Source: Ralstonia pickettii
GTDB lineage: Bacteria; Pseudomonadota; Gammaproteobacteria; Burkholderiales; Burkholderiaceae
Length of the DNA: 64,000 nucleotides
Assembly: GCF_030582395.1 (NCBI RefSeq)
Contig: NZ_CP104381.1
Coordinates: forward strand, 1,612,001-1,676,000
Direction of reading: 5' to 3'
Both the position numbers and the translations under genes were made by a program. Shown in pieces: positions 42,499 through 52,959 of this stretch; position 1 is the first letter of the stretch, and the number at the start of each line of letters is the position of its first letter. A model generated the notes under the pieces. It saw only the letters and a program-made list of their open reading frames with translations, did not search any database and was not told the DNA's origin.

Positions 42499-45400
42499 TT
42501 ACGCCATCCACTTCCGCGCGTTGCGGAACATCCGCATCCACGGGCTGCTGCCGTCGCCGAGGGCTTCCCATTCCTTCGGATGCCAGCTCATCTGCACGGC
42601 GCGGAACACGCGTTCCGGGTGCGGCATCAGCGCAGTGAAGCGGCCGTCGTGCGTCGTCACCGAGGCAATGCCCTGCGGCGAGCCGTTCGGGTTCAGCGGA
42701 TACGTCTGCGTGACTTCGCCGCGGTTGTCGACGTAGCGCAGGCCAACGGCCACCTTGTCGATGTCGCCTTGCTGCGAGAAGTCGGCATAGCCTTCGCCGT
42801 GCGCAACGACGATGGGAATGCGGCTACCTTCCATGCCCGCGTAGACGATCGACGGCGATGCTTCGACTTGCACGGTCACCAGACGCCCTTCGTACTGCTC
42901 CGACTGGTTGCGCGTGAACTTCGGCCATGCACCGGCGCCCGGGATGATCGGGGCGAGGTTCGCCATCATCTGGCAGCCGTTGCACACGCCCAGCGCGATC
43001 GAATCGGTGCGGTTGAAGAAAGCCGCGAACTGCTCGGCCAGCATGCTGTTGAAGAGGATCGTCTTCGCCCAGCCTTCGCCCGCGCCCAGCACGTCGCCGT
43101 AGCTGAAACCGCCGCAGGCAACGAAGCCCTTGAAGCTGGCGAGGTTGGTGCGGCCGGCCAGCAGGTCGCTCATGTGGACGTCGTAGGTGTCGAAGCCGGC
43201 CTTGTCCATCGCATAGGCCATTTCGATCTGCGAGTTCACCCCCTGCTCGCGCAGGATCGCCATGCGCGGGCGGGCGCCCGTGGCAATGAACGGCGCGGCC
43301 ACATCTTCCGCAATGTCGAACGTGAGCTTGGGCGAGATGCCCGGGTCTTCTGCGTCGAGGATGCGGTCGTATTCGCTCTGCGTGCACTCGGGGTTGTCGC
43401 GCAGGCTGGCGATGCGCCAGGAGACGTCGGTCCAGGTGCGTTGCAGTTCGATGCGCGACGCGCTGAAGACCTTCTTGGCGTCGCGCCAGATTTCGATGTG
43501 ATCGTTGGCGTTGGGCGCGCCGATCACGTGGCTGCAACCGGCCAGGCCGTGCTCGCGCAGCACCGCGAACACCGCGTCCCGCTGGGCCAGCGGCACCTGG
43601 ATGACGGCACCGAGTTCTTCGGCAAACAGCGCGCGCAGCGTCAGGTCGGCGCGGCGGCCGGAGACTTGCTGCGCCCAGTTCTTGGCGTCGCCGTAGTCGG
43701 ATTCATGCGCGCCGTCGAGCGTGAGCATGTCGACGTTGATCGACACGCCGCAGTGGCCGGCGAAGGCCATTTCGCAGACGGTCGCCCACAGGCCGCCGTC
43801 GGATCGGTCGTGATACGCCAGCAGCGAACCGCTTGCGTTCAGCTGCTGGATGGCGGCGAAGAAGCGCTTGATGTCTTCGGCGTCATCTACGTCCGGCACG
43901 CTGTTGCCGATCTGCTCCGTGACCTGCGCCAGGATGCTGCCGCCCATGCGGTTCTTGCCGCGGCCCAGGTCGATCAGGATCAGCGCGCTGTCGGCCGGCG
44001 CGTTGGCCGATTCGACTTGCTTGAGCTGCGGCGTGAGCGTCTTGCGCACGTCCGTCACCGGCGCAAACGCCGAGACGATGAGCGACACCGGCGCGACCAC
44101 TTCCTTCGCCGTGCCTTCGTCTTCCCACTTGGTGCGCATCGACAGCGAATCCTTGCCCACCGGAATGCTGATACCCAGTGCCGGGCACAGCTCCATGCCG
44201 ACCGCCTTGACGGTGTCGTACAGGCGGGCGTCTTCACCATTCACGCCGCAGGCGGCCATCCAGTTGGCCGACAGCTTCAGTTGCGTGAGGGAGTCGATCG
44301 GGGCGGCGGCGATGTTGGTGATGGACTCGCCGATAGCCATGCGGCCCGAAGCCGGTGCGTTGATGACGGCCAGCGGCGTGCGCTCGCCCATCGTCATCGC
44401 CTCACCGGCGTAGCCCTTGTAGTCCAGCGTGGTGACGGCCACGTCGGCCACCGGCACCTGCCAAGGGCCGACCATCTGGTCGCGCGTGTTCAAGCCTCCA
44501 ACGGTGCGGTCCCCAATGGTAATGAGGAACGACTTGCTGGCCACCGTCGGATGACGCAGCACGTCGCGCGCGACGACTTCCAGGTCCAGCCCAGTGACAT
44601 CGACTTCCGGCAGTTCCTGCGCGACGCGGCGCACGTCACGATGCATGCGCGGCGGCTTGCCGAGCAGCACGTCCATCGGCATGTTGACCGGGAAGTGTTC
44701 GGGCAGGTCGGCTGCGGTGTCGCTGTCGACCACTTGCAGTTGCTGTTCGTCCGTGGCGAAGCCGACCACAGAGAACGGAGCGCGCTCGCGCTCGCACATG
44801 GCCTGGAAACGCGGGAAATCGCCGGGGGCAATCGCCAGCGTGTAGCGCTCTTGCGATTCGTTACACCAGATTTCGGCCGGGCTCAGGCCGGACTCTTCCA
44901 GATGCACCTGACGCAGGTCGAAGCGCGCGCCCTTGTTTGCGCCATCGACGAGTTCGGGGAAGGCGTTGGAGATGCCGCCCGCGCCGACGTCGTGGATCGA
45001 CAGGATCGGGTTGTCTTCGCCCAACGCCCAGCACGCGTTGATGACTTCCTGCGCGCGGCGCTGCATTTCGGGGTTGCCGCGCTGAACGGAATCGAAATCC
45101 AGGTCAGCGGTGTTGGTACCGGTGGCCATCGAACTGGCTGCGCCGCCGCCCATGCCGATGCGCATGCCCGGGCCGCCGAGTTGGATCAGCAGCGTGCCGG
45201 CCGGCAGGCCGTGCTTGTGCGTGTGACCGGCATCGATGTTGCCGATACCGCCCGCGATCATGATCGGTTTGTGATACCCGCGCACGGTGCCGCCGACGTT
45301 CTGCTCGTAGACGCGGAAGTACCCGCCAAGGTTGGGACGGCCAAATTCGTTGTTGAACGCAGCGCCGCCGATCGGGCCTTCGATCATGATCTGCAGCGGC

Positions 45401-46605
45401 GAGGCAATGCGGTCCGGCTTGCCGACCGGGCCCGGTGCGGCTTCATCCGGATTGCGGTGCGCCACCGGCTGGGCAGTATCGCGCGCGTTTTCCCACGATT
45501 GCACGGCCTCGGGCAGCAGCAGGTTCGACACGGTAAAGCCCGTCAGGCCGGCCTTGGGCTTGGCGCCGCGACCGGTCGCGCCTTCGTCGCGGATTTCACC
45601 GCCGGCGCCGGTCGACGCACCCGGGAACGGCGAAATGGCCGTGGGGTGGTTGTGCGTCTCCACCTTCATCAGCGTGTGCGTGAGGGCTTCGCGGCGGCCG
45701 TATTGCGGCACGCCCGTCTCGCCTTCCGTGCCCGCGTGCGGGAACCAGCGCTCGGCCATGCCGCCTTCCATCACGGCGGCGTTGTCCGAATACGCGACGA
45801 TCGTGCCCTGCGGGGCCAACTGATGCGTGTTGCGGATCATCGCGAAGAGCGACTTGTCCTGCGTTTCGCCGTCGATGGTCCAGTCTGCGTTGAAGATCTT
45901 GTGCCGGCAGTGCTCGCTGTTGGCCTGCGCGAACATCATCAGCTCGACGTCGGTCGGGTTGCGTTCGAGCTTGCGGTAGGCGTCGACGAGGTAGTCGATT
46001 TCATCGTCAGACAGGGCGAGGCCCATTTCGACGTTGGCGGCTTCCAAGGCACGACGACCAGCCTCCTGGCCACCGGCGATATCGACAAAGCGCAATGCCT
46101 TGGCGGGCAACACGTCGAACAGGCCGTAGCCGGCTTCGCGCGAGTCGATGACCGTTTCTGTCATGCGGTCGTGCAGGTGCTCGGCAACGGCGGCGCGAGT
46201 GGCGTCGTCCAGGTGCTTGGCAGCGCCGGTCAGGCTGCGGATGAGGCCCTTCTTGCACGTGACAGTGAATTCCACGCCGCGCTCGATGCGGTGGATTTGC
46301 GGCAGTGCGCAGTGGCGCGCGATTTCCGTCGCCTTGCTGGCCCACGGCGAGATCGTGCCAAAGCGCGGGATGACCACAAAGCGGTCGCCCTCGACATCGG
46401 CCGGAGCGGGCGAACCGTACGTCAGCAGCGCTTGCACACGGTCGGATTCATCGGCCGACAGCGGCGTGTCGGCGGCCACGAAATGCAGGTATTGGGCACT
46501 GACGCCATCGATGTCCGGATCGATGCGCTTGAGGGTGGAAAGCAGGCGTTGCTGGCGGAAGGCGGACAGCGCGAGAGCGCCGGGAAAGCACGAGAAATGC
46601 GCCAT
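42499..46605 (-). CDS. purL: Phosphoribosylformylglycinamidine synthase
   Basis: Large single-chain FGAM synthase of purine synthesis: FGAR + glutamine + ATP to FGAM. 1368 residues, normal for the proteobacterial form. N-terminal PurS-like region, two PurM-like halves ([31 protein letters not shown] and [27 protein letters not shown] as block [10 protein letters not shown]), and a C-terminal glutaminase with the nucleophile in GVCNGCQMM and its partner His in MPHPER. Start ATG 46605 (MAHFSCFPG); a TTG nine bases earlier is less likely. A single-gene unit ended by the hairpin at 42447. Confidence 0.97.
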   Translation of the reverse strand: MAHFSCFPGALALSAFRQQRLLSTLKRIDPDIDGVSAQYLHFVAADTPLSADESDRVQALLTYGSPAPADVEGDRFVVIPRFGTISPWASKATEIARHCALPQIHRIERGVEFTVTCKKGLIRSLTGAAKHLDDATRAAVAEHLHDRMTETVIDSREAGYGLFDVLPAKALRFVDIAGGQEAGRRALEAANVEMGLALSDDEIDYLVDAYRKLERNPTDVELMMFAQANSEHCRHKIFNADWTIDGETQDKSLFAMIRNTHQLAPQGTIVAYSDNAAVMEGGMAERWFPHAGTEGETGVPQYGRREALTHTLMKVETHNHPTAISPFPGASTGAGGEIRDEGATGRGAKPKAGLTGFTVSNLLLPEAVQSWENARDTAQPVAHRNPDEAAPGPVGKPDRIASPLQIMIEGPIGGAAFNNEFGRPNLGGYFRVYEQNVGGTVRGYHKPIMIAGGIGNIDAGHTHKHGLPAGTLLIQLGGPGMRIGMGGGAASSMATGTNTADLDFDSVQRGNPEMQRRAQEVINACWALGEDNPILSIHDVGAGGISNAFPELVDGANKGARFDLRQVHLEESGLSPAEIWCNESQERYTLAIAPGDFPRFQAMCERERAPFSVVGFATDEQQLQVVDSDTAADLPEHFPVNMPMDVLLGKPPRMHRDVRRVAQELPEVDVTGLDLEVVARDVLRHPTVASKSFLITIGDRTVGGLNTRDQMVGPWQVPVADVAVTTLDYKGYAGEAMTMGERTPLAVINAPASGRMAIGESITNIAAAPIDSLTQLKLSANWMAACGVNGEDARLYDTVKAVGMELCPALGISIPVGKDSLSMRTKWEDEGTAKEVVAPVSLIVSAFAPVTDVRKTLTPQLKQVESANAPADSALILIDLGRGKNRMGGSILAQVTEQIGNSVPDVDDAEDIKRFFAAIQQLNASGSLLAYHDRSDGGLWATVCEMAFAGHCGVSINVDMLTLDGAHESDYGDAKNWAQQVSGRRADLTLRALFAEELGAVIQVPLAQRDAVFAVLREHGLAGCSHVIGAPNANDHIEIWRDAKKVFSASRIELQRTWTDVSWRIASLRDNPECTQSEYDRILDAEDPGISPKLTFDIAEDVAAPFIATGARPRMAILREQGVNSQIEMAYAMDKAGFDTYDVHMSDLLAGRTNLASFKGFVACGGFSYGDVLGAGEGWAKTILFNSMLAEQFAAFFNRTDSIALGVCNGCQMMANLAPIIPGAGAWPKFTRNQSEQYEGRLVTVQVEASPSIVYAGMEGSRIPIVVAHGEGYADFSQQGDIDKVAVGLRYVDNRGEVTQTYPLNPNGSPQGIASVTTHDGRFTALMPHPERVFRAVQMSWHPKEWEALGDGSSPWMRMFRNARKWMA

Positions 46606-46753
46606 GGTGGGCAAGGCAGGCAGTAGCTGGAAGGAGGGACTTCCCGGCGTGCGCGGGAAAACCGCTATTGTACCTTGCCCGGCCCTTGTTACCGACCCTC
46701 AAATCGGCCTGAAAAGCGCCTGCCTCGACCGGAAATCGTCGAAAACGGCCGTT

Positions 46754-47323
46754 TTACAGCGACGTGGCGGACCGCGCAGCCTGCTCGTACAGGCCCGTCA
46801 GCACGCGCAGCAGGCGCGCCAGCTCGCCAATCTCGGCATTTTCCTCGCCGCTGGGCGAAATATTGCTGGTCAGGCACTGCTCGCGGATCTCGCGGTAGCG
46901 GGCGCAGGCCTTTTCGCCTGCTTCGGTGGTGGTGTAGGTGACTTCCTTGCCGTTGCGCGTGCCTTCCACCAGCTCCATCCCCTGCAGTTTCTTGAGGGAA
47001 TACGTCACGAGATGGGTGTCTTCCACGTTGAGTACGAAGCAGATGTCGGCCAAGCGCTTGGCCCGCCCGCGGTGGTTGACGTGGTGCACCACCAGCACAT
47101 CGAGGAAGGTCAGGTCCCGCACGCCGGCAGCGGCCATGCAGCGCACGCACCAGCGGTTGTAGGCGTTGTAGGCGGTGTTGAGCGCAAACTCGAACTCCGA
47201 CAGCTCGGGGCTGCGCGCCGACACCAGGTGCGACGAAGATACGATCGGCCCGCCCTTCCCTGCGTCCTCATTGACTGCGGATTGCGGCAGATCAGCTTTC
47301 GGGGTGGTCGGCGATTTGGACAT
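46754..47323 (-). CDS. MarR-like winged-helix regulator
   Basis: 189 residues. The winged-helix core at about 70-150 reads LTFLDVLVVHHVNHRGRAKRLADICFVLNVEDTHLVTYSLKKLQGMELVE (key blocks RAKRLADI and VTYSLKKL), then the wing GTRNGKEVTYTTTEAGEKA. The first 35 residues are low-complexity and probably disordered. Start ATG 47323. Divergent from nnr with 86 bases between them. The regulator's ligand and targets are unknown; control of nnr or of itself is the simplest idea. Confidence 0.8.
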   Translation of the reverse strand: MSKSPTTPKADLPQSAVNEDAGKGGPIVSSSHLVSARSPELSEFEFALNTAYNAYNRWCVRCMAAAGVRDLTFLDVLVVHHVNHRGRAKRLADICFVLNVEDTHLVTYSLKKLQGMELVEGTRNGKEVTYTTTEAGEKACARYREIREQCLTSNISPSGEENAEIGELARLLRVLTGLYEQAARSATSL

Positions 47324-47357
47324 TGCAACGGGGCTGGGAAAGGACCGGGAACGCGGG

Positions 47358-47374
47358 CTATTGTAAGAGAATAG
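47358..47374. promoter_or_regulatory. Small inverted repeat between the regulator and nnr
   Basis: CTATT (47358-47362) and AATAG (47370-47374) around GTAAGAG. It is a 5 bp dyad only, so chance is possible; its position between divergent starts fits a MarR-type operator. Confidence 0.25.
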
Positions 47375-47409
47375 ATCGTCATGTCTGTACAGCAGAAAGC
47401 GTAGTTGCC

Positions 47410-49005
47410 ATGTCCTCACACCCCGCCTGGCGCGAAATCCTGATCGACGGAGCCTTGGCCGCTCACACCGGCGCCGACCTGCTCTTCGGCACGGCCGGCA
47501 TTCGCGCGCTGGAAGCGGCTGCGTACCGGACCCTCGAACCGTTCACCCTGATGGCCCGGGCCGGCGAAGCCGCCGCCGACTGGCTGCAGACGCGTGCGCC
47601 CCATGGGCACGTGCTGCTTGTTGCCGGCCCTGGCAACAACGGCGGCGATGCGCTGGTTGCGGCGACGGTGCTGCATCTGTCCGGGCGCGCCGTCACGGTA
47701 TGGCTTGCCGCAGACCCGGCCAAGCTGCCTGATGACGCGCGCCGCGCCTGGACGGAGGCGTGTGCCGCGAATGTTCCCATTGAACCCCTGCACACGGCCG
47801 CTTCGGTGCCGGCGGCTGCCTCCGTCATCGTCGACGGTCTCTTTGGTATTGGACTCGCCCGGCCGCTGAGGGGGTTGCATGCCGCACTGGTCGACACCAT
47901 CAATGCCAGCGGCTTGCCGGTGTACGCACTGGACATTCCCTCCGGGCTGAACGGCGATACGGGTCAACCGCCCGCCGCTGAGTCCCCCGTTATCCAGGCG
48001 CGCGCCACCATCACCTTCCTGGCGGTCAAGCCGGGCTTGTTAACGGGGGATGGCCGCGATGCCTCCGGCGACATTGCGCTGGCCGATCTGCAAGCCGCGC
48101 AACCGGCTTATGACGGCGTGATTGAAGCGGACGCCTTCGTCAACACGCCGTCACGCTGGCTCCCGCACGTGCCGCGCCGGCGGCATAACGGGCACAAAGG
48201 CACCTACGGCAGTGCGGCAATCGTGGGCGGCGCGGCCGGTATGGTCGGAGCGCCGCTGCTGTCAGCGCGCGGCGCGCTCCATCTTGGCGCGGGCAAGGTG
48301 CACGTCGTCTCGCTTGCGTCCGATGCTCCGCGTGTTGACCCCGCGCAACCTGAATTGATGCTGCACAGTTGGGGCACCCTTGATCTGGGTGGCATGCAGG
48401 CGCTGGCCGTGGGCCCCGGCATGGGCACCGGCAAAGAATCGGAAGCCGCGCTCGAGCATCTGCTGGACCGCATGCTGGCAGCGCACACGCCCGCCGTGTT
48501 CGACGCCGATGCACTGAACCTCCTTGCGAAAACGCCGGCGCTGCTCGCACGGCTCACACAGTTGGCCGGAAGCGGTGTGCCGTTGGTGCTGACGCCGCAT
48601 CCGCTGGAAGCCGCGCGACTGCTGCACACCGATGCGCCCGCCGTCCAGCAGGACCGACTTGCCGCCGCTCAAGCGCTTGTCAATCGGACAAGCGCGGTGG
48701 TCGTGCTCAAAGGCTCGGGCACCATCATCGCGGCGCCGGGCACCACGCCGGCTGTCAATCCAACCGGCAACGGCGGGCTCGCAACCGGGGGAACCGGCGA
48801 TGTGCTGACCGGCATGATCGGCGCATTGCTTGCGCAAGGCATGGGTGCGCGCGAAGCCGCACTGGCGGCTGTATGGCTGCACGGGCGAGCCGCCGACGAC
48901 CTCGTCCACGCGGGCGTCGGTCCCATCGGCCTGCACGCAAGCGAGCTATGCGCGCCGGCGCGGGGCGCTCTCAACGCCTTGCTGGCGTCGGACGTTCGCC
49001 GATAG
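47410..49005 (+). CDS. nnr: Bifunctional NAD(P)HX epimerase / ADP-dependent dehydratase
   Basis: Repairs hydrated NADH and NADPH. 531 residues. N-terminal epimerase (about 1-215) with VAGPGNNGGDALVAA and the metal-site region VDGLFGIGLARPL; ALDIPSGLNGDTG follows. The C-terminal ribokinase-like dehydratase (about 235-525) has HKGTYGSAAIVGGA, AVGPGMGT, VFDADALNLLA, LTPHPLEAARL and NPTGNGGLATGGTGDVLTG, the nucleotide-binding motif. Start ATG 47410. Confidence 0.95.
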   Translation: MSSHPAWREILIDGALAAHTGADLLFGTAGIRALEAAAYRTLEPFTLMARAGEAAADWLQTRAPHGHVLLVAGPGNNGGDALVAATVLHLSGRAVTVWLAADPAKLPDDARRAWTEACAANVPIEPLHTAASVPAAASVIVDGLFGIGLARPLRGLHAALVDTINASGLPVYALDIPSGLNGDTGQPPAAESPVIQARATITFLAVKPGLLTGDGRDASGDIALADLQAAQPAYDGVIEADAFVNTPSRWLPHVPRRRHNGHKGTYGSAAIVGGAAGMVGAPLLSARGALHLGAGKVHVVSLASDAPRVDPAQPELMLHSWGTLDLGGMQALAVGPGMGTGKESEAALEHLLDRMLAAHTPAVFDADALNLLAKTPALLARLTQLAGSGVPLVLTPHPLEAARLLHTDAPAVQQDRLAAAQALVNRTSAVVVLKGSGTIIAAPGTTPAVNPTGNGGLATGGTGDVLTGMIGALLAQGMGAREAALAAVWLHGRAADDLVHAGVGPIGLHASELCAPARGALNALLASDVRR

Positions 49006-49076
49006 AAACACGTCATACAGCGCCGTTATACTGCCTATTCGTTTTCCCGCACCAACCTCACGTCACATCACGCCGT

Positions 49077-50696
49077 ATGCCCACAGCCCTACCCGCCTGG
49101 CAGTCCCTGACGCAACATGCAGAATCGATCCGCGCAGCACATATGCGGGACTGGTTCGCCGCGCCGGATGCCGAAGAACGGGTACGCGCGTTCACGCTGG
49201 ATGCGGCTGGCCTGACGGTCGATTACTCAAAAAACCGCATCACCCCCGAGACCCTGGCGCTGCTACTGCAACTTGCGGACGAGGCCGGCGTGCTTGCGCT
49301 GCGCGATGCCATGCTGCGTGGCGACCGCATCAACAACACCGAGCACCGCTCCGTCCTCCACGTGGCCGTGCGCGGACAATTGGAAGACGACTATCGCGCC
49401 GATGGCGAGCCCGTCATGCCCGAAGTGCTGCGCGTGCGGGCGCAGATGCACGACTTCGCCAACCGCGTGCATAGCGGCGCGTGGTCGGGCCATTCCGGGA
49501 AGCGCATCACCGACGTGGTGAACATTGGCATCGGCGGTTCGGACCTCGGCCCGCGCATGGTGTGCCGCGCGCTGGACCACCTTGCCGTGCCACAGGTGCG
49601 CGTGCATTTCGTCTCCAACGTCGACGGTACGGATTTGGCCGAAACGCTCGACCATCTCAACCCCGATACCACGCTCGCGATTGTCTGTTCGAAGACGTTC
49701 ACCACGCTCGAAACAATGGCGAACGCGCACAGCATGCGCCGTTGGTTTGTCGAGCATGGCGTAGCTGAAGACCAGCTCAGGCACCACTTCGTCGCCGTCT
49801 CCACCAACCGTGAGGCGGTCGTCCAGTTCGGCATCGACCCGGACAACATGTTCACGTTCTGGGATTGGGTGGGCGGGCGGTTCTCGCTGTGGTCGGCGGT
49901 GGGCCTGTCGATCGTGCTGGCAATCGGGCCGCAGCAATTCGAAGCGATGCTTGATGGCGCGCGCGCCATGGACCGCCACTTCGCCACGGCCGCGCCGCGT
50001 GAAAACTTGCCGCTCATTCTCGGGATGCTGTCGGTCTGGTATCGCGGCTTCTTCGACGCGGCGAGTGCCTGTACCGTGCCCTACTGCGCGCCGCTGGAGC
50101 TGCTAACCGACTTCATGCAACAGTTGGAGATGGAGAGCAACGGCAAATCTGTCCAACGCAACGGCGCGGCCATCGATACCGACACCGGCCCCATCGTCTG
50201 GGGCACGGCCGGCACCAACGGGCAGCATGCGTATTTTCAGCTGATCCACCAGGGCTCGCAGATCGTGCCCGTGGATTTCATCACCACGCTCGAGCCGGTG
50301 CGAACCCTGCCCGGCCACCACGCCAAACTGCTCGCGAACTGCTTTGCGCAAGGCGAGGCGCTGCTGCTGGGGCGCACCGCCGATGAAGTCCGCGCGGGCG
50401 GCGTCACCGACGAAGCGCTGGTACCGCACATGGTGTTCGAAGGTAATCGCCCGAGCACGACCATCCTGATGGAAAGGCTGGACGCTGCGTCACTGGGCGC
50501 ACTCATCGCCTGCGCCGAGCACCGCACCTTCGTGCAGGGTGCGGTGTGGAACATCAACTCGTTCGATCAGTGGGGCGTGGAGCTTGGCAAGAAACTCGCC
50601 AAGCCGATTCAGGCAGAGCTGGAAGGGGCTCCGGCGTCCGTGGCGCATGACGCGTCGACGGCGGCGTTGATCCGTCGCGCCAAAGTCGCGCTCTGA
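49077..50696 (+). CDS. pgi: Glucose-6-phosphate isomerase
   Basis: Interconverts glucose-6-phosphate and fructose-6-phosphate. 539 residues. Conserved blocks: VNIGIGGSDLGPRM, VCSKTFTTLETMAN, WDWVGGRFSLWSAVGLSI with the signature, the catalytic glutamate region QLEMESNGKSV, the histidine in LPGHHAKLLANCFAQ and INSFDQWGVELGK near the end. Start ATG 49077 (MPTALPAWQSL), 71 bases after nnr. Confidence 0.97.
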   Translation: MPTALPAWQSLTQHAESIRAAHMRDWFAAPDAEERVRAFTLDAAGLTVDYSKNRITPETLALLLQLADEAGVLALRDAMLRGDRINNTEHRSVLHVAVRGQLEDDYRADGEPVMPEVLRVRAQMHDFANRVHSGAWSGHSGKRITDVVNIGIGGSDLGPRMVCRALDHLAVPQVRVHFVSNVDGTDLAETLDHLNPDTTLAIVCSKTFTTLETMANAHSMRRWFVEHGVAEDQLRHHFVAVSTNREAVVQFGIDPDNMFTFWDWVGGRFSLWSAVGLSIVLAIGPQQFEAMLDGARAMDRHFATAAPRENLPLILGMLSVWYRGFFDAASACTVPYCAPLELLTDFMQQLEMESNGKSVQRNGAAIDTDTGPIVWGTAGTNGQHAYFQLIHQGSQIVPVDFITTLEPVRTLPGHHAKLLANCFAQGEALLLGRTADEVRAGGVTDEALVPHMVFEGNRPSTTILMERLDAASLGALIACAEHRTFVQGAVWNINSFDQWGVELGKKLAKPIQAELEGAPASVAHDASTAALIRRAKVAL

Positions 50697-50705
50697 CGCA
50701 AACGT

Positions 50706-51416
50706 TCAGAGTTCGGTGACGATCTCGTCGCCGACGAGATGCCCAGCTTCAATGGTGAGAATACGGCTGCATCGCGCAGCCACGGAGCGGTCGTGCGTCA
50801 CCAGCACCAGCGTGGAGCCGGCACTGCGGTTGAGTTCAAACATCAGCGCGATCACGGCCTCGCCCGTGGCGGTGTCGAGACTGCCGGTCGGCTCATCGGC
50901 AAAGAGAATGTCGGGCTCGGTCACGAACGCGCGCGCCAGGGCTACGCGCTGCTGCTCGCCGCCGGACAGCGTCTTCGGATAGTGCGACAGCCGTGCTCCG
51001 AGGCCGACACGCTCCAGCAGGACCGTGGCGCGCCGGCGCATATCGGCGGTGCTCACGTCGCCCTGCAACTCCAAGGGCAGCATCACGTTCTCAAGGGCCG
51101 TCAGATGAGGCAGCAACTGGAACGACTGAAAGACAAAACCGACGTGGCTGCCACGCACCGCTGCGCGGCCATCCTCGTCCAGCTTGAACAGGTCGTTGCC
51201 CAGCAGCTTGACGGAGCCCGATGTCGGCAGGTCCAGGCCTGCAAGCAACCCAAGCAGCGTCGATTTTCCCGAGCCCGACGCGCCGACAATCGCCAATGTC
51301 TCGCCCCTTTCCACACGGAAGGCAACATCGCTCAGAATAGGCAACTCACCGGTGGCATCGCGCACAGTCTTGTGCAGCGAATCGACTTCAATCACCCAGG
51401 TAGCGGAAGACGACAT
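50706..51416 (-). CDS. ybbA: ABC transporter ATP-binding protein (YbbA/LolD type)
   Basis: 236 residues. Walker A GASGSGKST, Q-loop region GFVFQSFQLLPHLTALENV, signature LSGGEQQRVALARAF, Walker B ILFADEPTGSLD, switch LVLVTHDRSVA. This MacB/LolD/YbbA pattern normally works with a FtsX-type permease. In E. coli ybbA is divergent from tesA, as here, and is followed by the permease ybbP. Here the next gene downstream is pgi on the opposite strand, so no permease partner is adjacent. Its ATG (51414-51416) overlaps the tesA ATG. Confidence 0.88.
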   Translation of the reverse strand: MSSSATWVIEVDSLHKTVRDATGELPILSDVAFRVERGETLAIVGASGSGKSTLLGLLAGLDLPTSGSVKLLGNDLFKLDEDGRAAVRGSHVGFVFQSFQLLPHLTALENVMLPLELQGDVSTADMRRRATVLLERVGLGARLSHYPKTLSGGEQQRVALARAFVTEPDILFADEPTGSLDTATGEAVIALMFELNRSAGSTLVLVTHDRSVAARCSRILTIEAGHLVGDEIVTEL

Positions 51417-52098
51417 GATTGGACTGGTAGGTAGTAGAAGGCGCAGCGTGAAGTTAATCGCCGCGGCGCTTGGCTGCGCAGTGTTCGGCATGCTGCCACT
51501 CGCACAGACGGCTGCAGCACAAGGCGCGCCTGTATCGCATCGCGTGGTGGTGCTCGGTGACAGCCTGTCGGCGGGATACGGCCTGGCACAAGGCACAGGA
51601 TGGGTGGCGTTGCTCGACAAGCGCCTCAAAGAACGGCAGCCCGATTATAGCGTCGCCAATGCAAGCATCAGCGGCGACACCACGGCCGGGGGCCTCTCAC
51701 GCCTGCCCGCCGTACTGGCACGCGAAAAGCCCTCCATCGTGATTCTCGAACTGGGCGGCAACGATGCCCTACGGGGCCTTTCGCTCGCCTCCAGCGAGGC
51801 CAACATGAAAGCAATGATCGAAGCGTCGCGAGCAGCCGGCGCGAGGGTACTGCTGGTTGGCATGCGCATCCCGCCCAACTACGGCCCGGATTACAGCGAG
51901 CGCTTCTTCGCCATGTTCGGCAAGCTGGCGCAGCAGTACAAGCTGCCACTGGTGCCATTCCTGCTCGAAGGGGTTGCACAGCGGCCCGACTGGTTCCAGG
52001 AAGATCGCATCCACCCCATTGCCGCAGCGCAGCCGACGATGCTCGATAACGTCTGGCCGAAGCTGGAACCGCTTCTCAAAACCCGGGTCGGAAGGTGA
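51415..52098 (+). CDS. tesA: GDSL-type esterase / lysophospholipase (TesA-like)
   Basis: Periplasmic SGNH hydrolase, 227 residues from ATG 51415. Block I is VVLGDSLSAGYGL with the nucleophile S50. Block III is LELGGNDALRG and block V is DRIHPIAAAQ with the catalytic D and H. A signal peptide ends about residue 35 (LAQTAAAQ-GAP). GTG 51450 (VKLIAAALG) with AAGGCG upstream is a credible alternative start that would remove the overlap with ybbA. The family acts on lysophospholipids, aryl esters and acyl thioesters. Confidence 0.9.
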   Translation: MIGLVGSRRRSVKLIAAALGCAVFGMLPLAQTAAAQGAPVSHRVVVLGDSLSAGYGLAQGTGWVALLDKRLKERQPDYSVANASISGDTTAGGLSRLPAVLAREKPSIVILELGGNDALRGLSLASSEANMKAMIEASRAAGARVLLVGMRIPPNYGPDYSERFFAMFGKLAQQYKLPLVPFLLEGVAQRPDWFQEDRIHPIAAAQPTMLDNVWPKLEPLLKTRVGR

Positions 52099-52167
52099 CG
52101 ATTCTGCTGAACCGGCTTGCGCCGCTAGGCGCGTTGGGTTCCCCGGTCGAGTGCGCGGCTACCTCTC

Positions 52168-52875
52168 ATGCAGGCCGACACAATGAAGCTTCTGGCAAAC
52201 GGGCTGCGTGCAGCGCGCGACAACAAACGTTTCCTGGTCGGCATGTCGTTGCTCTTTGCGTTCCGCGCCTGCATTGCCGACTGGGCGGTCGTGCCCAGCG
52301 GCTCAATGAACCCCACCCTTATCGAGGGCGACTACATCTTGATGAACCGGCTGGCCTACGGTGTGCGCGTACCGGCCACTACGGTCTGGCTCAAGCGTGG
52401 CAGCGAGCCGCGGCGAGGTGATGTCGTGGTGTTCTCCTCGCCGGAAGATGGCACGAAGCTCGTCAAGCGGCTGATCGGTCTACCTGGCGACGTTGTTGAA
52501 ATGCGCGGCGAAGCGCTCTACATCAATCACCAGCGCGTTGCCTATACCCCATTGCCGGATGTCGCTCCCGGAGCGTTGCCGCAAACGACGGCGACGCTGC
52601 CGCACGAACTCTGGTCCGAAGCGCTGCCCGGCCGCGAACACACCATGATGGTCTTGCCCGAAGTGCGAGCGATGCGCAGCTTCGGCCCCATCGCCGTCCC
52701 CCAAGACCACTACCTCATGCTGGGGGACAACCGCGACAACAGCCGCGACTCCCGCTACTTCGGCCTCGTACCGCGCAAGAATCTGATCGCCCGCGCTTCC
52801 CACGTGGCCCTATCGTTCGATCCGGACCACTTGTACATGCCGCGCCTCGCACGCATGGGCAAGCCGCTGGACTAG
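52168..52875 (+). CDS. lepB: Signal peptidase I paralogue, short form
   Basis: Serine-lysine membrane endopeptidase of family S26. 235 residues against 290-320 for the usual two-helix LepB. A single N-terminal hydrophobic segment (about 22-40) precedes the catalytic serine S46 (VPSGSMNPTL); the general-base lysine is K100 (LVKRLIGLPGDVV). Later blocks are MLGDNRDNSRDSRYFGLVP and the final helix-like tail. Both catalytic residues are present, so it should be active. ATG 52183 (MKLLANG) is an alternative start; neither has a clear ribosome site. It could be an extra signal peptidase dedicated to certain clients, next to the periplasmic TesA-like esterase. Confidence 0.88.
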   Translation: MQADTMKLLANGLRAARDNKRFLVGMSLLFAFRACIADWAVVPSGSMNPTLIEGDYILMNRLAYGVRVPATTVWLKRGSEPRRGDVVVFSSPEDGTKLVKRLIGLPGDVVEMRGEALYINHQRVAYTPLPDVAPGALPQTTATLPHELWSEALPGREHTMMVLPEVRAMRSFGPIAVPQDHYLMLGDNRDNSRDSRYFGLVPRKNLIARASHVALSFDPDHLYMPRLARMGKPLD

Positions 52876-52899
52876 CGCAACGCCCAAAAGTACGCAAAG

Positions 52900-52931
52900 A
52901 AAAAGCCCCCTCGTTATTGAGGGGGCTTTTT
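52900..52931. terminator. Strong bidirectional terminator
   Basis: AAAAAGCCCCCTC (52900-52912) pairs perfectly with GAGGGGGCTTTTT (52919-52931). Shared by the convergent signal peptidase and ppiD genes. Confidence 0.95.
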
Positions 52932-52959
52932 CGTCAGACTAACGGCTCTGCACGCCGTA

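Noticed and set aside
42580..46626. 1348-codon open frame antisense to purL
   Set aside because: High-GC codon bias keeps the opposite strand open. The peptide is rich in Arg, His, Ala and Gly with no family features, while purL is unmistakable. The same applies to long antisense frames over fadB, the thiolase, trigger factor, lon and ppiD.
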